DNA from: an uncultured Bacteroides sp.
GTDB taxonomy: Bacteria; Bacteroidota; Bacteroidia; Bacteroidales; Bacteroidaceae
Assembly (NCBI GenBank): GCA_900766195.1
Contig: CAAFUN010000044.1
Span: forward strand, 1 to 41,655
Direction: 5' to 3'
DNA length: 41,655 bases
Within the stretch, counting starts at the first letter, position 1. Each line of letters opens with the position of its first letter. Position numbers and translations under genes: made by a program. Below are positions 26,074-33,670 of the stretch, piece after piece. The notes under the pieces were generated by a model that saw nothing but the letters and a program-made list of their open reading frames with translations, did not search any database and had not been told where the DNA came from.

Positions 26074-26424
26074 TTTTGTATTATAAAAATCAGTTTAATT
26101 AATCTTTTATTAATAGAGTTTGCGTAAATCAGTTTTTGTCTATTCACAGATAATTTAGCATTATGAACAGCCTTAAAGTAAGGAAGTAAATGCAAAAACG
26201 GGGTATGGAGTAATTTGGTCAAGATATGGGGATTTTTGAGATTATCTTTATATTCTTAATTCATGCTAGAAGCACACACACGCGTGATAAATGAAAGTCT
26301 AATGTGTATTGACCCAAATGAATTATACGACTAAACATAAATAAAATTGATTAGTTTTCTCCCATAATATAATATAGCAAGTTTAATAGCTTATGCTCTT
26401 GATCTTCTGTGGTATTTTATCCCA
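26074..26424. other. Gene-free spacer between DUF4923 gene and engB
   Basis: 351 bp, AT-rich. No frame of interest, no TAnnTTTG on either strand that I could confirm. The only notable element is an 8-bp palindrome CACGCGTG at 26279-26286 at the end of a short CA run. A long-loop repeat (AGCAAGTT 26376-26383 with AACTTGCT 26431-26438) spans the engB stop and could be a weak terminator. Confidence 0.5.
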
Positions 26425-27024
26425 TTATCGAACTTGCTTATTTATAGTCTCAATATAATCTAGTATTTCCCTTCTTCCTATACGATTTTCTGCAGAAGTG
26501 ATAAAGTAGGGGGGAAGTTCTTCCCATTGTTCTTTTAGCTTTTCTAGATAGCCGTTAACGTTGGACTTCAATTCTCCGCTCTTCAATTTATCAATTTTGG
26601 TAAAGACTAACGAGAAAGGAATACCATTTTTCCCTAACCATTCCATAAAGTCAATATCGATGGCTTGTGGAGCATGTCTGGAGTCTATCAATAAGAACAA
26701 ATTGGTCATTTGTTCTCGTTTAAGGATATAATTTTCAATAATGCGCGCTATCTGGGTCAAACCTTTTTTCCCCCGATGGGCATATCCATATCCGGGAAGG
26801 TCAACTATATACCAACTTTTGTTGATTATAAAGTGATTGACCAGCATGGTTTTACCAGGAGTCGAAGAGGTCATAGCCAATCCTTTGCGCCCAGTAAGCA
26901 TGTTGATAAGACTTGATTTTCCTACATTGGAACGACCAATGAAAGCATATTCAGGTAATCTGTCCGTTGGACACTTCTTTATATCTGTATTACTGATAAC
27001 AAATTCTGCGCTTGTTATTTCCAT
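26425..27024 (-). CDS. engB: Ribosome-biogenesis GTPase EngB/YsxC
   Basis: This 199-aa GTPase is needed for 50S ribosome assembly in bacteria where it has been studied. G motifs are present in order: G1 GRSNVGKSS (30-38), G2 in TSSTPGKT, G3 DLPGYG (75-80), G4 TKID (142-145) and G5 TSAE (176-179). Length matches the family. It is divergent from recR, with back-to-back -7 boxes between them. Confidence 0.96.
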   Translation of the reverse strand: MEITSAEFVISNTDIKKCPTDRLPEYAFIGRSNVGKSSLINMLTGRKGLAMTSSTPGKTMLVNHFIINKSWYIVDLPGYGYAHRGKKGLTQIARIIENYILKREQMTNLFLLIDSRHAPQAIDIDFMEWLGKNGIPFSLVFTKIDKLKSGELKSNVNGYLEKLKEQWEELPPYFITSAENRIGRREILDYIETINKQVR

Positions 27025-27078
27025 CTATTCGTCTCTTTTTTAAGAAAATATTGAGGCTTATTATGAAACATCATGCCG

Positions 27079-27086
27079 CAAAGGTA
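27079..27086 (-). promoter_or_regulatory. Candidate -7 box of engB
   Basis: TACCTTTG on the minus strand, a full TAnnTTTG match, 54 bp before the engB start. The -33 position is poor. Confidence 0.45.
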
Positions 27087-27108
27087 ATACTTATTTTGCT
27101 AATAGCAG

Positions 27109-27137
27109 TTTGGTATACAGATTTCTGTTTATCTTTG
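27109..27137 (+). promoter_or_regulatory. Promoter of recR
   Basis: TTTG at 27109-27112, a 17-nt spacer, and TATCTTTG at 27130-27137 match both Bacteroides elements. The start would lie about 15-20 bp before ATG 27162, which also rules out the upstream in-frame Met codons. Confidence 0.6.
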
Positions 27138-27161
27138 CGGGCAATAGTTGATTTTTTAAGT

Positions 27162-27776
27162 ATGAGTAGTCAGTTTCCATCAATTTTATTGGAAAGAGCA
27201 GTAAGTGAGTTTGCCAAGCTTCCCGGTATTGGTCGTAAAACCGCTATGCGTTTGGTGTTGCATCTTCTTAGGCAAGATAATGCTACGGTTGAAGCCTTTG
27301 GTAATTCAATCATTACACTGAAACATGAAGTAAAGTATTGCAAGGTATGCCACAATATATCAGATACTGAGGTTTGCCGGATTTGCGCAAATCCGCAGAG
27401 AGATAGCTCTGTGGTGTGTGTGGTCGAGAATATTCGGGATGTAATGGCAGTTGAAGCTACCCAGCAATTTAAAGGGTTATATCATGTGCTGGGAGGAGTT
27501 ATCTCGCCAATGGATGGCATAGGACCTGGAGATTTGGAAATTGAGAGTTTAGTACAGAGGGTGGCTTCCGGTGAGATAAAAGAAGTTGTTTTGGCTCTGA
27601 GCACTACTATGGAAGGAGATACAACAAATTTCTTTATCTATCGGAAACTGGAGAAAACGGGTGTGAAGCTATCGGTGATTGCCAGAGGCATTGCAGTAGG
27701 TGATGAGTTGGAATACGCTGATGAGATTACATTGGGACGTAGTATCGTAAACCGCACACCCTTTTATGGGAAATAA
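27162..27776 (+). CDS. recR: Recombination protein RecR
   Basis: This 204-aa recombination mediator acts with RecO/RecF in gap repair. It has an N-terminal helix-hairpin-helix (KLPGIGRKTAMRLVLHLL), a four-cysteine zinc site C60-x2-C63, C72-x2-C75, and a Toprim domain (VVCVVENIRDVMAVE, then LGGVISPMDGIGP). The frame is open upstream to 27012, but the added 50 residues contain a hydrophobic stretch foreign to RecR and the promoter. ATG 27162 gives the standard length. Followed after 38 bp by a membrane protein gene. Confidence 0.96.
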   Translation: MSSQFPSILLERAVSEFAKLPGIGRKTAMRLVLHLLRQDNATVEAFGNSIITLKHEVKYCKVCHNISDTEVCRICANPQRDSSVVCVVENIRDVMAVEATQQFKGLYHVLGGVISPMDGIGPGDLEIESLVQRVASGEIKEVVLALSTTMEGDTTNFFIYRKLEKTGVKLSVIARGIAVGDELEYADEITLGRSIVNRTPFYGK

Positions 27777-27814
27777 CAAAGCATTTAAAATCTTATAAAA
27801 AAAACAATTCTACT

Positions 27815-28270
27815 ATGGATGAATTAGTCAAACAAATCACTAAACGTTTAAGAATCTTTTTTACAATCTTCTGGATTTTGCCAGTCATTATAGTGATATT
27901 GGGAGAATGTGGGGTAGAATATGTGGGGCTATACGCTGATGACGTTCGCGCCAGATACATTACAGAATCTGCCGTAATTCTGCTTTCTGCCATTTGTGTT
28001 CCATTCTCTTTGAAATTCTTTTCGTATATATTAGCAAAGAAAATAGACCGCGTATCTCTTACTGAAGCACTGCATCTATATTCCTTTTGGAGTATCGTAC
28101 GATTGTTGATACTTGCAATACCCGTATTAGTTGGCTTCTCTGTGTATTACTTAATGCTCAGTACAACAGGTTTGTTATGCGGTTTTATCGGACTGACAGC
28201 TTCTTTATTCTGCATACCCGGAGAGAAACGCTTGCGTAAAGAATTGCATATTGATGAGGAAGAAGAATAA
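27815..28270 (+). CDS. Hypothetical four-helix membrane protein
   Basis: A 151-aa protein with predicted transmembrane segments at about 14-32, 49-71, 92-110 and 115-132, and a highly acidic end (DEEEE). I do not recognise a family. It lies between recR (38 bp upstream) and a GNAT gene whose start comes one base after its stop, so the three are probably co-transcribed. The segment EALHLYSFWSIVRLLILAIPV is reminiscent of many small Bacteroidetes membrane proteins, with no functional clue. Confidence 0.8.
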   Translation: MDELVKQITKRLRIFFTIFWILPVIIVILGECGVEYVGLYADDVRARYITESAVILLSAICVPFSLKFFSYILAKKIDRVSLTEALHLYSFWSIVRLLILAIPVLVGFSVYYLMLSTTGLLCGFIGLTASLFCIPGEKRLRKELHIDEEEE

Positions 28271-28271
28271 A

Positions 28272-28805
28272 ATGGAACATTCATATTTTATAGGTAAGCG
28301 TGTGCGGCTTCAGGCAATGGAGCCGGAAGATCTTGAGTTGATTTATGAGATGGAAAATGATCCCGCACAGTGGGATATTGCAAATTTCAGTGTACCCTAT
28401 TCCCGCTATGTAATCAAACAATACATGGAGAATTCCCAATGTGATATGTTTGCCGACAAGCAATTACGTTTAATGATTGTGCGTATTGAAGATCAGACGA
28501 TAATCGGGACAATAGACATAACCGGTTTTCTACCTATGCACGGACGTGGTGAGGTAGGAATCTCGCTAAAGAAACAGTATAGGGGAGAAGGATATGCCAC
28601 AGAAGCCCTTAACTTGCTTTGCGATTATGCTTTTGGGTTTCTCTATCTGAAGCAATTGTCCGCAGAAGTTGCTGTTGATAATGAATTAAGTTTGCGACTA
28701 TTCACTTCATGCGGTTTTGAACAATGCGGATTATTAAAAGAGTGGTGGTTTGTAGAAGGGTGCTTCAAAGATGTTGTATTACTGCAAAGGCTGAGAAAGC
28801 CGTAA
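28272..28805 (+). CDS. GNAT family N-acetyltransferase (RimJ/RimL-like)
   Basis: This 177-aa acetyltransferase begins LRxxEPEDL-like (VRLQAMEPEDLELIYEMEND), as the RimJ/RimL branch does. Motif A is QYRGEGYATEAL (acetyl-CoA pyrophosphate loop), followed by VAVDNELSLRLFTSCGFEQCG, motif B. Substrates of this branch are protein N-termini, antibiotics or polyamines; nothing here decides. ATG 28272 is one base after the stop of the upstream gene; an upstream in-frame codon at 28251 would overlap it and add unmatched residues. Confidence 0.88.
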   Translation: MEHSYFIGKRVRLQAMEPEDLELIYEMENDPAQWDIANFSVPYSRYVIKQYMENSQCDMFADKQLRLMIVRIEDQTIIGTIDITGFLPMHGRGEVGISLKKQYRGEGYATEALNLLCDYAFGFLYLKQLSAEVAVDNELSLRLFTSCGFEQCGLLKEWWFVEGCFKDVVLLQRLRKP

Positions 28806-28831
28806 AATGATAGATAACGCATTCTCAGCCT
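28788..28831. terminator. Possible bidirectional terminator, GNAT/YqgE
   Basis: AGGCTGAGAA (28788-28797) pairs perfectly with TTCTCAGCCT (28822-28831) over a 24-nt loop that contains the GNAT stop codon. Short T runs follow on both strands. It lies between convergent genes. The loop is long, so the call is cautious. Confidence 0.45.
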
Positions 28832-28862
28832 CGTCTTTGTCTTTAATACTTTAATAGACTGT

Positions 28863-29456
28863 TTAATTCAAGGTCGGATATTGTGGAAAATGCGACCATG
28901 TTTCATATTTTCCTCCTAATTTACCCAATGTATTTTTCCAGAGCATATCATTCTCCTTGATATTCATATACCGTGACGGCTCTTCTTTGCCTACCAGCCA
29001 TGTGTTTTCTTTAATCTCATTAATTAACTGGTTATACTCCCAACCTGAATATCCTAAGAAAAAGCGTACCTGCCCATCAAAGTTATTGCCTTCCAGTATA
29101 TATTTCTTTATATAGTCGAAATCTCCGTTGAGATAAATTCCTTTCCCTACAGGCAGAGCACCGGAAACCTCTTTTAGCGTATGGAGGTAGAACAATGTAT
29201 CCGTACTTAGCGGTCCTCCCTTATAAAGAGGTATGTTGTCTGAATATTTAAATTCGCTCAATACATCATTCAGATACAATGGTAGGGGTTTATTCAATAC
29301 CAGTCCCATAGAACCGTCTTCCGTATGATCTATCAATAAAATAACTGACCTGCCGAACAATTTATCACTGAGAAAAGGTTCGGAGATAAGTACTTTTCCT
29401 CGCGAAGGAAGAACATTGTTAGTCTCAATTTTGAATATATTTGCATTAGTATCCAT
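28863..29456 (-). CDS. YqgE/AlgH family protein (UPF0301)
   Basis: A 197-aa member of the widely conserved YqgE/AlgH family, function still unclear. The signatures GKVLISEPFLSD, FGRSVILLIDHTEDGSMGLVLNKP and YKGGPLSTDTLFYLH are all present, as is the C-terminal FFLGYSGWEYNQL. Length is typical. It stands alone between a GNAT gene (convergent) and an aminotransferase gene (same strand, 180 bp upstream), and the spacer contains no promoter I could confirm. Confidence 0.92.
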   Translation of the reverse strand: MDTNANIFKIETNNVLPSRGKVLISEPFLSDKLFGRSVILLIDHTEDGSMGLVLNKPLPLYLNDVLSEFKYSDNIPLYKGGPLSTDTLFYLHTLKEVSGALPVGKGIYLNGDFDYIKKYILEGNNFDGQVRFFLGYSGWEYNQLINEIKENTWLVGKEEPSRYMNIKENDMLWKNTLGKLGGKYETWSHFPQYPTLN

Positions 29457-29636
29457 GCCCCTAATATACTGATAAATCCTTTAAAACCAAATTTTAAGTT
29501 TGTTTTTTGCTTTATGGAGGATATTATCTGCTCGGGATTGGTGGTTACTTTACTTACTTTTTTAGTGTCTTCTTAATCAATTTCTTTCAATAGCTACACG
29601 GCCTCATTGTCCCATTCTGTCGTTATGGATTAGGGG

Positions 29637-30950
29637 TTACAACGGATGATTCTCAGCAAAGACAGCCATACGTTTATCAAGTATTTCGTATTGATGCTCT
29701 TTGATGAATGAGGTACATGCCCTTAGTCCTTCTTGGCAAGATCCTGTTGTGATAAGTGATATGGCACTTACGCCATAATACATCAATTCTTTTGCCAATT
29801 CTCCACTTTTCATGCCGGGGTAGCCTATCGTAAAATAGAAGCCGTCGGCTATCGGGTCACCCAAATCGTTGTTGTAAACCAAGTAGAAGCCGTGACGTAA
29901 GAAGATTTCTTTGAGCTTATGGGCACGCTCACAATAAACTCTTACTTCATCCAGAAAATTGTATTTCCCGTCGCTTGCTGCTTTCAGCATGGCGGCTAGA
30001 GCGTACTGTGCCGAATGACTTGTGCCCGATGATAAAGCATAAAGAATGCGGTGTATAAATACAGTGCCGAATGTTCCTCCGCCATATCTTTTGTCTAATC
30101 CCGGGTATGAACGGTGGTATAGCTTGTTCGAAATACAACTTACACCGATGCGTTGCCCTGCATAACTGAATGCCTTTGAGCCGGAGATGAGTAGGATATA
30201 GTTGTCAGTGTAGTGGGCTACAGAGGGCTGATAAGGCTCCTGAAATGGTGTACTCAAATCTGCACGAAAGTCCATGGCAAAATAAGCGAGGTCTTCCAAT
30301 ACAATCACATCATAACGAGTGGCTAGTTCACCAATGATACGAAGCTCTTCATCTTTTAAGCAAATCCAACTAGGGTTATTAGGATTGGAGTATATGATAG
30401 CCGAAACATTTTCTTTTTGCAGATACTCTTCCAGCTTTTCTTTCAATTTACTTCCTCGATAGTTATAGACGTCAAACGTTTCGTACTTTTGACCCATGAC
30501 AAGCAATTGTTGCTTTTGTACCGGAAAACCAGGATCGATAAACAGTATCGTATCACGTTTCTCATCACATTGACTACAAGTGAGGAAAGAAGCAAATGTA
30601 CCTTGCATGGATCCTGTGACCGGTACACAGCCTTCAGGCTTTATATCGACATTTATAAATGCCTTCACAAAGCGTGAAGCTTCTTCCTTTAGTTCGGGTA
30701 GTCCATTAATATCGGGGTATAGGCTTGCTATTCCGCTCTCCAGTGCAGCAATTTCTGCTTTTACGCCAACCGAAGAAGGAGGCAGTCCCGGAACACCCAT
30801 CTCCATCTTGATAAATTCCACATTTGTTTCAGCTTCTACTTTGGCAGCTATTGCTTTTACTTCACGTATGGTAGCTTTGCCGAAGTCTTTGATGCTAAAG
30901 TCGGCAATAATTTTGTTTACGAGTATTGGATCAATGGGAGTATTTTTCAT
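29637..30950 (-). CDS. PLP-dependent aminotransferase, class I/II
   Basis: A 437-aa fold-type I aminotransferase. Visible elements are SNPNNPS (188-194), E219-D220 followed by LAYFA, the Schiff-base lysine K259 in ISGSKAFSYAG, and R267. It starts with a segment (KDFGKATIREVKAIAAKVE) shared by a Bacteroidetes group usually annotated only as aminotransferase; the substrate cannot be told. The glycine-rich YGGGTFGTVF differs from aspartate aminotransferases. It has its own promoter upstream. No pathway gene adjoins it. Confidence 0.87.
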   Translation of the reverse strand: MKNTPIDPILVNKIIADFSIKDFGKATIREVKAIAAKVEAETNVEFIKMEMGVPGLPPSSVGVKAEIAALESGIASLYPDINGLPELKEEASRFVKAFINVDIKPEGCVPVTGSMQGTFASFLTCSQCDEKRDTILFIDPGFPVQKQQLLVMGQKYETFDVYNYRGSKLKEKLEEYLQKENVSAIIYSNPNNPSWICLKDEELRIIGELATRYDVIVLEDLAYFAMDFRADLSTPFQEPYQPSVAHYTDNYILLISGSKAFSYAGQRIGVSCISNKLYHRSYPGLDKRYGGGTFGTVFIHRILYALSSGTSHSAQYALAAMLKAASDGKYNFLDEVRVYCERAHKLKEIFLRHGFYLVYNNDLGDPIADGFYFTIGYPGMKSGELAKELMYYGVSAISLITTGSCQEGLRACTSFIKEHQYEILDKRMAVFAENHPL

Positions 30951-31005
30951 GATTTTCTTTCTATTTTAGGTTTACATGTTCTTTAAACGATATTTTTTAT
31001 TGGTA

Positions 31006-31035
31006 CAAAGTTAGTATAAATATCTTGTAATCAAG
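31006..31035 (-). promoter_or_regulatory. Promoter of the aminotransferase gene
   Basis: Minus-strand TAACTTTG (complement at 31006-31013) is a full -7 match. CTTG (complement at 31032-31035) lies 18 nt upstream as -33. Confidence 0.55.
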
Positions 31036-31072
31036 GCATATAAAAACAAGATGAAAAATATTTCATTTTGCC

Positions 31073-31104
31073 TATTGCAGAATTCAAAGATTTGTCTACC
31101 TTTG
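31073..31104 (+). promoter_or_regulatory. Promoter of tRNA-Asp
   Basis: TACCTTTG at 31097-31104 matches TAnnTTTG; ATTG at 31073-31076 is 20 nt upstream. The tRNA begins 49 bp after the -7 box. Confidence 0.55.
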
Positions 31105-31153
31105 CATCCGCAATCGGAAAGCGAAACGATTGAAACAAGAAAGATAAAATAAT

Positions 31154-31227
31154 GGTGCGTTAGTTCAGTTGGTTAGAATACATGCCTGTCACGCATGGGG
31201 TCACGAGTTCGAGTCTCGTACGCACCG
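31154..31227 (+). tRNA. tRNA-Asp (anticodon GTC)
   Basis: 74 nt with a full cloverleaf. The acceptor GGTGCGT pairs with ACGCACC, and the discriminator is G at 31227. The D arm contains AGTTGGTTAGA, the anticodon loop CTGTCAC reads GTC, and the T arm contains GTTCGAGTC. CCA is not encoded. It is a single tRNA with its own promoter and terminator. Confidence 0.97.
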
Positions 31228-31259
31228 CTTAAAATATTGAAAAATATAATAACGATAAT

Positions 31260-31303
31260 AACACCCAGTTTTACATTATATAATGTAAAATTAGGTGTTT
31301 TTT
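31260..31303 (+). terminator. Terminator after tRNA-Asp
   Basis: Arms 31260-31278 and 31281-31299 pair over 19 positions with one mismatch and one G-U, around a 2-nt loop, followed by a T run. It sits 33 bp after the tRNA. Confidence 0.85.
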
Positions 31304-31372
31304 GTTTATAGCAATATACTGTCATAAAATAAGGATTTTGGTGTTTTTATATGTAGATTCCGATATACAAGA

Positions 31373-31831
31373 ATGGAAATAAAAGAAAAAATAATTAAAA
31401 CTTTAGTAGAAGTTGCTGATAAACTACAGGATATAAAGTCTGAGTGGTGTATTATAGGTGCTTCTGCAATGATACTATCCGGTATTGAAATTACTGAAAC
31501 TTCTGATATTGACATTCTGACTACAAATGAAGGGGCTGACGAATTGAAACAGTCTTTACGGAAATATATGGAAATTGTTTCGAAAACAAAAGAAGATGAC
31601 TTGTTTCGTTCAAATTTTGCACGTTTTAAGCTTCCTCTAATGGATATTGAAGTTATGGGAGGTCTTCAAGTGAGAAAGAATGGTAGGTGGCAGCATGTTC
31701 GCATTGATGATTTCAGCGTAATATCCATTGAGAATATGGTTATAAAAATACCTACTTTAAATGAGCAGAAAAGACTTTTATCACTGTTTGGAAGAGAAAA
31801 GGATTTGAAACGAATAAGTATGTTTTATTAA
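31373..31831 (+). CDS. Minimal nucleotidyltransferase-fold protein
   Basis: A 152-aa protein with the nucleotidyltransferase pattern: IIGASAMILSG (27-37), the D45-x-D47 metal pair in SDIDIL, and a third acidic residue D91 (LMDIEVMG). It resembles the catalytic part of AbiEii-type or MNT-type enzymes but lacks the long C-terminal part of AbiEii (usually near 280 aa), and no HEPN or antitoxin partner gene adjoins it. It stands alone immediately downstream of tRNA-Asp and its terminator, a common integration site, so transfer is possible. Substrate and role are unknown. Confidence 0.75.
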   Translation: MEIKEKIIKTLVEVADKLQDIKSEWCIIGASAMILSGIEITETSDIDILTTNEGADELKQSLRKYMEIVSKTKEDDLFRSNFARFKLPLMDIEVMGGLQVRKNGRWQHVRIDDFSVISIENMVIKIPTLNEQKRLLSLFGREKDLKRISMFY

Positions 31832-32383
31832 TCAGCATAAGCACATCATTAGTGAGTATCATCGCTAAGTTCTTTTCGAAGGCTTATTCTTGCCAAATGG
31901 CATATTAAGGATTTTAGTCTAAATCCAACCAATGTACGACAATATAATACTTATCCTGAAGTGATAAAGCATTACGCATCGCTCTTTGGCTTAATCTTTT
32001 TGTTGGTTTAAATCGGATATAATGTTTCTATAGATGTTTAATAATCGTTCTTTTCTATAGACAAAACTCCGGCTCCCGTGCGTGATCTATCCGGCTCCCA
32101 TTGCGGATCCTTTCGGATCAGCTACCCGCCCCGTCCGGTTCCCATGTGGGAGCCGAAGTTATACTACTTGCAATGAGATAAAATTTAAATGATAATGGGA
32201 TGTTTTTCTTAATCACTTCTCTCATTTTTATACCGCAATTACTCTTGAATGAGCGGTACTTCTTTCTTTGCAACAGTTTCTTCTGTCATATTAGCTATTT
32301 ATTTCGACGACAACGGATCTATATATCGTATAAGTAAGACTGAATGCAGTAGTACCGGCATTACTTGTCCGATATGACTACAT
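31832..32383. other. Gene-free region with GC-rich structured island
   Basis: This 552-bp region contains a stop-free stretch without start codon at 31856-32011 and the GC-rich repeat island at 32065-32160. The remainder (32161-32383) is AT-rich and shows no feature I can support. Confidence 0.5.
32065..32160. repeat. GC-rich repeat island with inverted ends
   Basis: The 13-bp ends AACTCCGGCTCCC (32065-32077) and GGGAGCCGAAGTT (32148-32160) are inverted copies with one mismatch. Inside lie three direct copies of CCGGYTCCCRT (32069, 32091, 32135) and a small hairpin, GATCC-TTTC-GGATC. The island is strikingly GC-rich against its AT-rich surroundings. Confidence 0.65.
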
Positions 32384-33391
32384 TTATATATCATTCAAGG
32401 AAGACTGAAAGCTCTTTCTGTATTGAGTAGGTGTGGTTTCAAAACTCCCGATGAACTGTCGGCGTAGATTCTCGCCTGTCTTCATGCCGCAGCGAGATGC
32501 TATCTCGTCGAGCGATAATTGAGTTTCAATTAAGTATCGACAGGCATTGTCCAGTCGCAGACGTGTGATGTACTTTGCAGGAGTTACTTTAAGCTCTCGT
32601 GCAAAAACACGTGCAAAGTTGCGCGGGCTCATTGCTGCTTGTTCAGACAGTGTCTCAACGGTGAGATCTTTGTGCAGATGTTCCACTGTCCATTCGCAGA
32701 CTTCCCGTATGGTGGGATTGCCTATGCTCTTGTTTTCTAGATATGCGCTGAACTGATATTGATTACCGGGTCGTTTCAGGTACAAGACAAGCCACCGGGC
32801 AATGTGTAAGGCAAAAGATTGCCCAAGATCTTCTTCGAGCAGAGCTAATGCCAGGTCCATGCCCGAAGTTATTCCGGCGGCTGTATAAACATTACCATCT
32901 TTAATGAAGATACGGGCAATTTGTACGTCCACCAGAGGATATGACTGGGCCAGTTCTTCATTCTTAGACCAATGGGTAGTGGCCTTCTTTCCATTCAAGA
33001 TACCTGCTTCGGCAAGAATGAAGGCACCTGAACAAACGGAGCATATTCGCCTGACTGCTTTCGCTTGCACCTTCAGCCATTCAATTAATTCATCCTTCTG
33101 ATCCGTCTCGAGGTATCGTGTTGTTCCCGTTACCATAAGCGTATCTATCGGGTAGTCTATCTCGGTATAGCATCCTTCACTTAGCACAGACAATCCCGAA
33201 GAAGTGCTTATCAGCTTGTCTTGATTCATAGCCACAACGTGCGTCTTATAGCTGAAGTCGACACTATTCTTTACGAAATCAAACTGTTCTATTGCTTTGG
33301 TGAATACTTCTAACGGGCCTACTGTAGTAAGCAATGTGACACAGGGCGGAACCAATAAGACGATATTCCTTGAGGTTAATGTCTTGCTCAT
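32384..33391 (-). CDS. GlxA-type AraC family transcriptional regulator
   Basis: A 335-aa regulator. It has a DJ-1/PfpI-like N-terminal domain (about 8-195) with the elbow C120 in SVCSGAFILAEAGIL and H140 nearby (ATTHWSKNEEL), then an AraC double helix-turn-helix (about 230-330; AAMSPRNFARVFARELKVTPAKYITRLRLD). The DJ-1-like domain is thought to sense a small ligand. ATG 33391 is used; an in-frame TTG lies 24 bp upstream (33415). Divergent from gapA across a 279-bp spacer, it could control gapA, itself or a distant target; the sequence does not show which. Confidence 0.9.
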   Translation of the reverse strand: MSKTLTSRNIVLLVPPCVTLLTTVGPLEVFTKAIEQFDFVKNSVDFSYKTHVVAMNQDKLISTSSGLSVLSEGCYTEIDYPIDTLMVTGTTRYLETDQKDELIEWLKVQAKAVRRICSVCSGAFILAEAGILNGKKATTHWSKNEELAQSYPLVDVQIARIFIKDGNVYTAAGITSGMDLALALLEEDLGQSFALHIARWLVLYLKRPGNQYQFSAYLENKSIGNPTIREVCEWTVEHLHKDLTVETLSEQAAMSPRNFARVFARELKVTPAKYITRLRLDNACRYLIETQLSLDEIASRCGMKTGENLRRQFIGSFETTPTQYRKSFQSSLNDI

Positions 33392-33592
33392 GACAACTGT
33401 TTTTTGTTGATACAATTATAAATATCTTTGAAATATACACCCATAGGATGTAAAGCAAAGATGGCATGTGAGCCGTACTGCTTTCGATAATCCTCTGTAA
33501 GAGCTTTCCACTCACTTCTTTATGCTGGGCTAAAGATAGATATAAATCAGTAGAGTAGGTTTGATTTGGCAGAAATTGACTATTTTTTGTCA

Positions 33593-33623
33593 TTTCAGAC
33601 AACGATAATATGCCGTACCTTTG
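33593..33623 (+). promoter_or_regulatory. Promoter of gapA
   Basis: TACCTTTG at 33616-33623 is a full -7 match; TTTC at 33593-33596 lies 19 nt upstream. The predicted leader is about 40 nt. Located in the gene-free spacer shared with the divergent AraC regulator. Confidence 0.55.
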
Positions 33624-33670
33624 TCGAAGTAAAAGAAATTAAATGTTTCATCAATTAAAATCAATTCATT

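Noticed and set aside
26270..26286. CA run with CACGCGTG palindrome
   Set aside because: Too short to call an operator or repeat; no second copy seen nearby.
31154..31903. Integrated element at tRNA-Asp
   Set aside because: No integrase and no second copy of the tRNA 3' end was found; only the lone nucleotidyltransferase is suggestive.
33279..33602. 107-codon open frame on the minus strand across the start of the AraC regulator
   Set aside because: It overlaps the true regulator in another frame, has no family features and covers the divergent promoter region.
33586..33623. TTTG with 26-nt spacing to TACCTTTG before gapA, similar to the spacing before tRNA-Asp (31067-31104)
   Set aside because: The spacing is too long for the known Bacteroides promoter; closer 3-of-4 matches were preferred in both cases.
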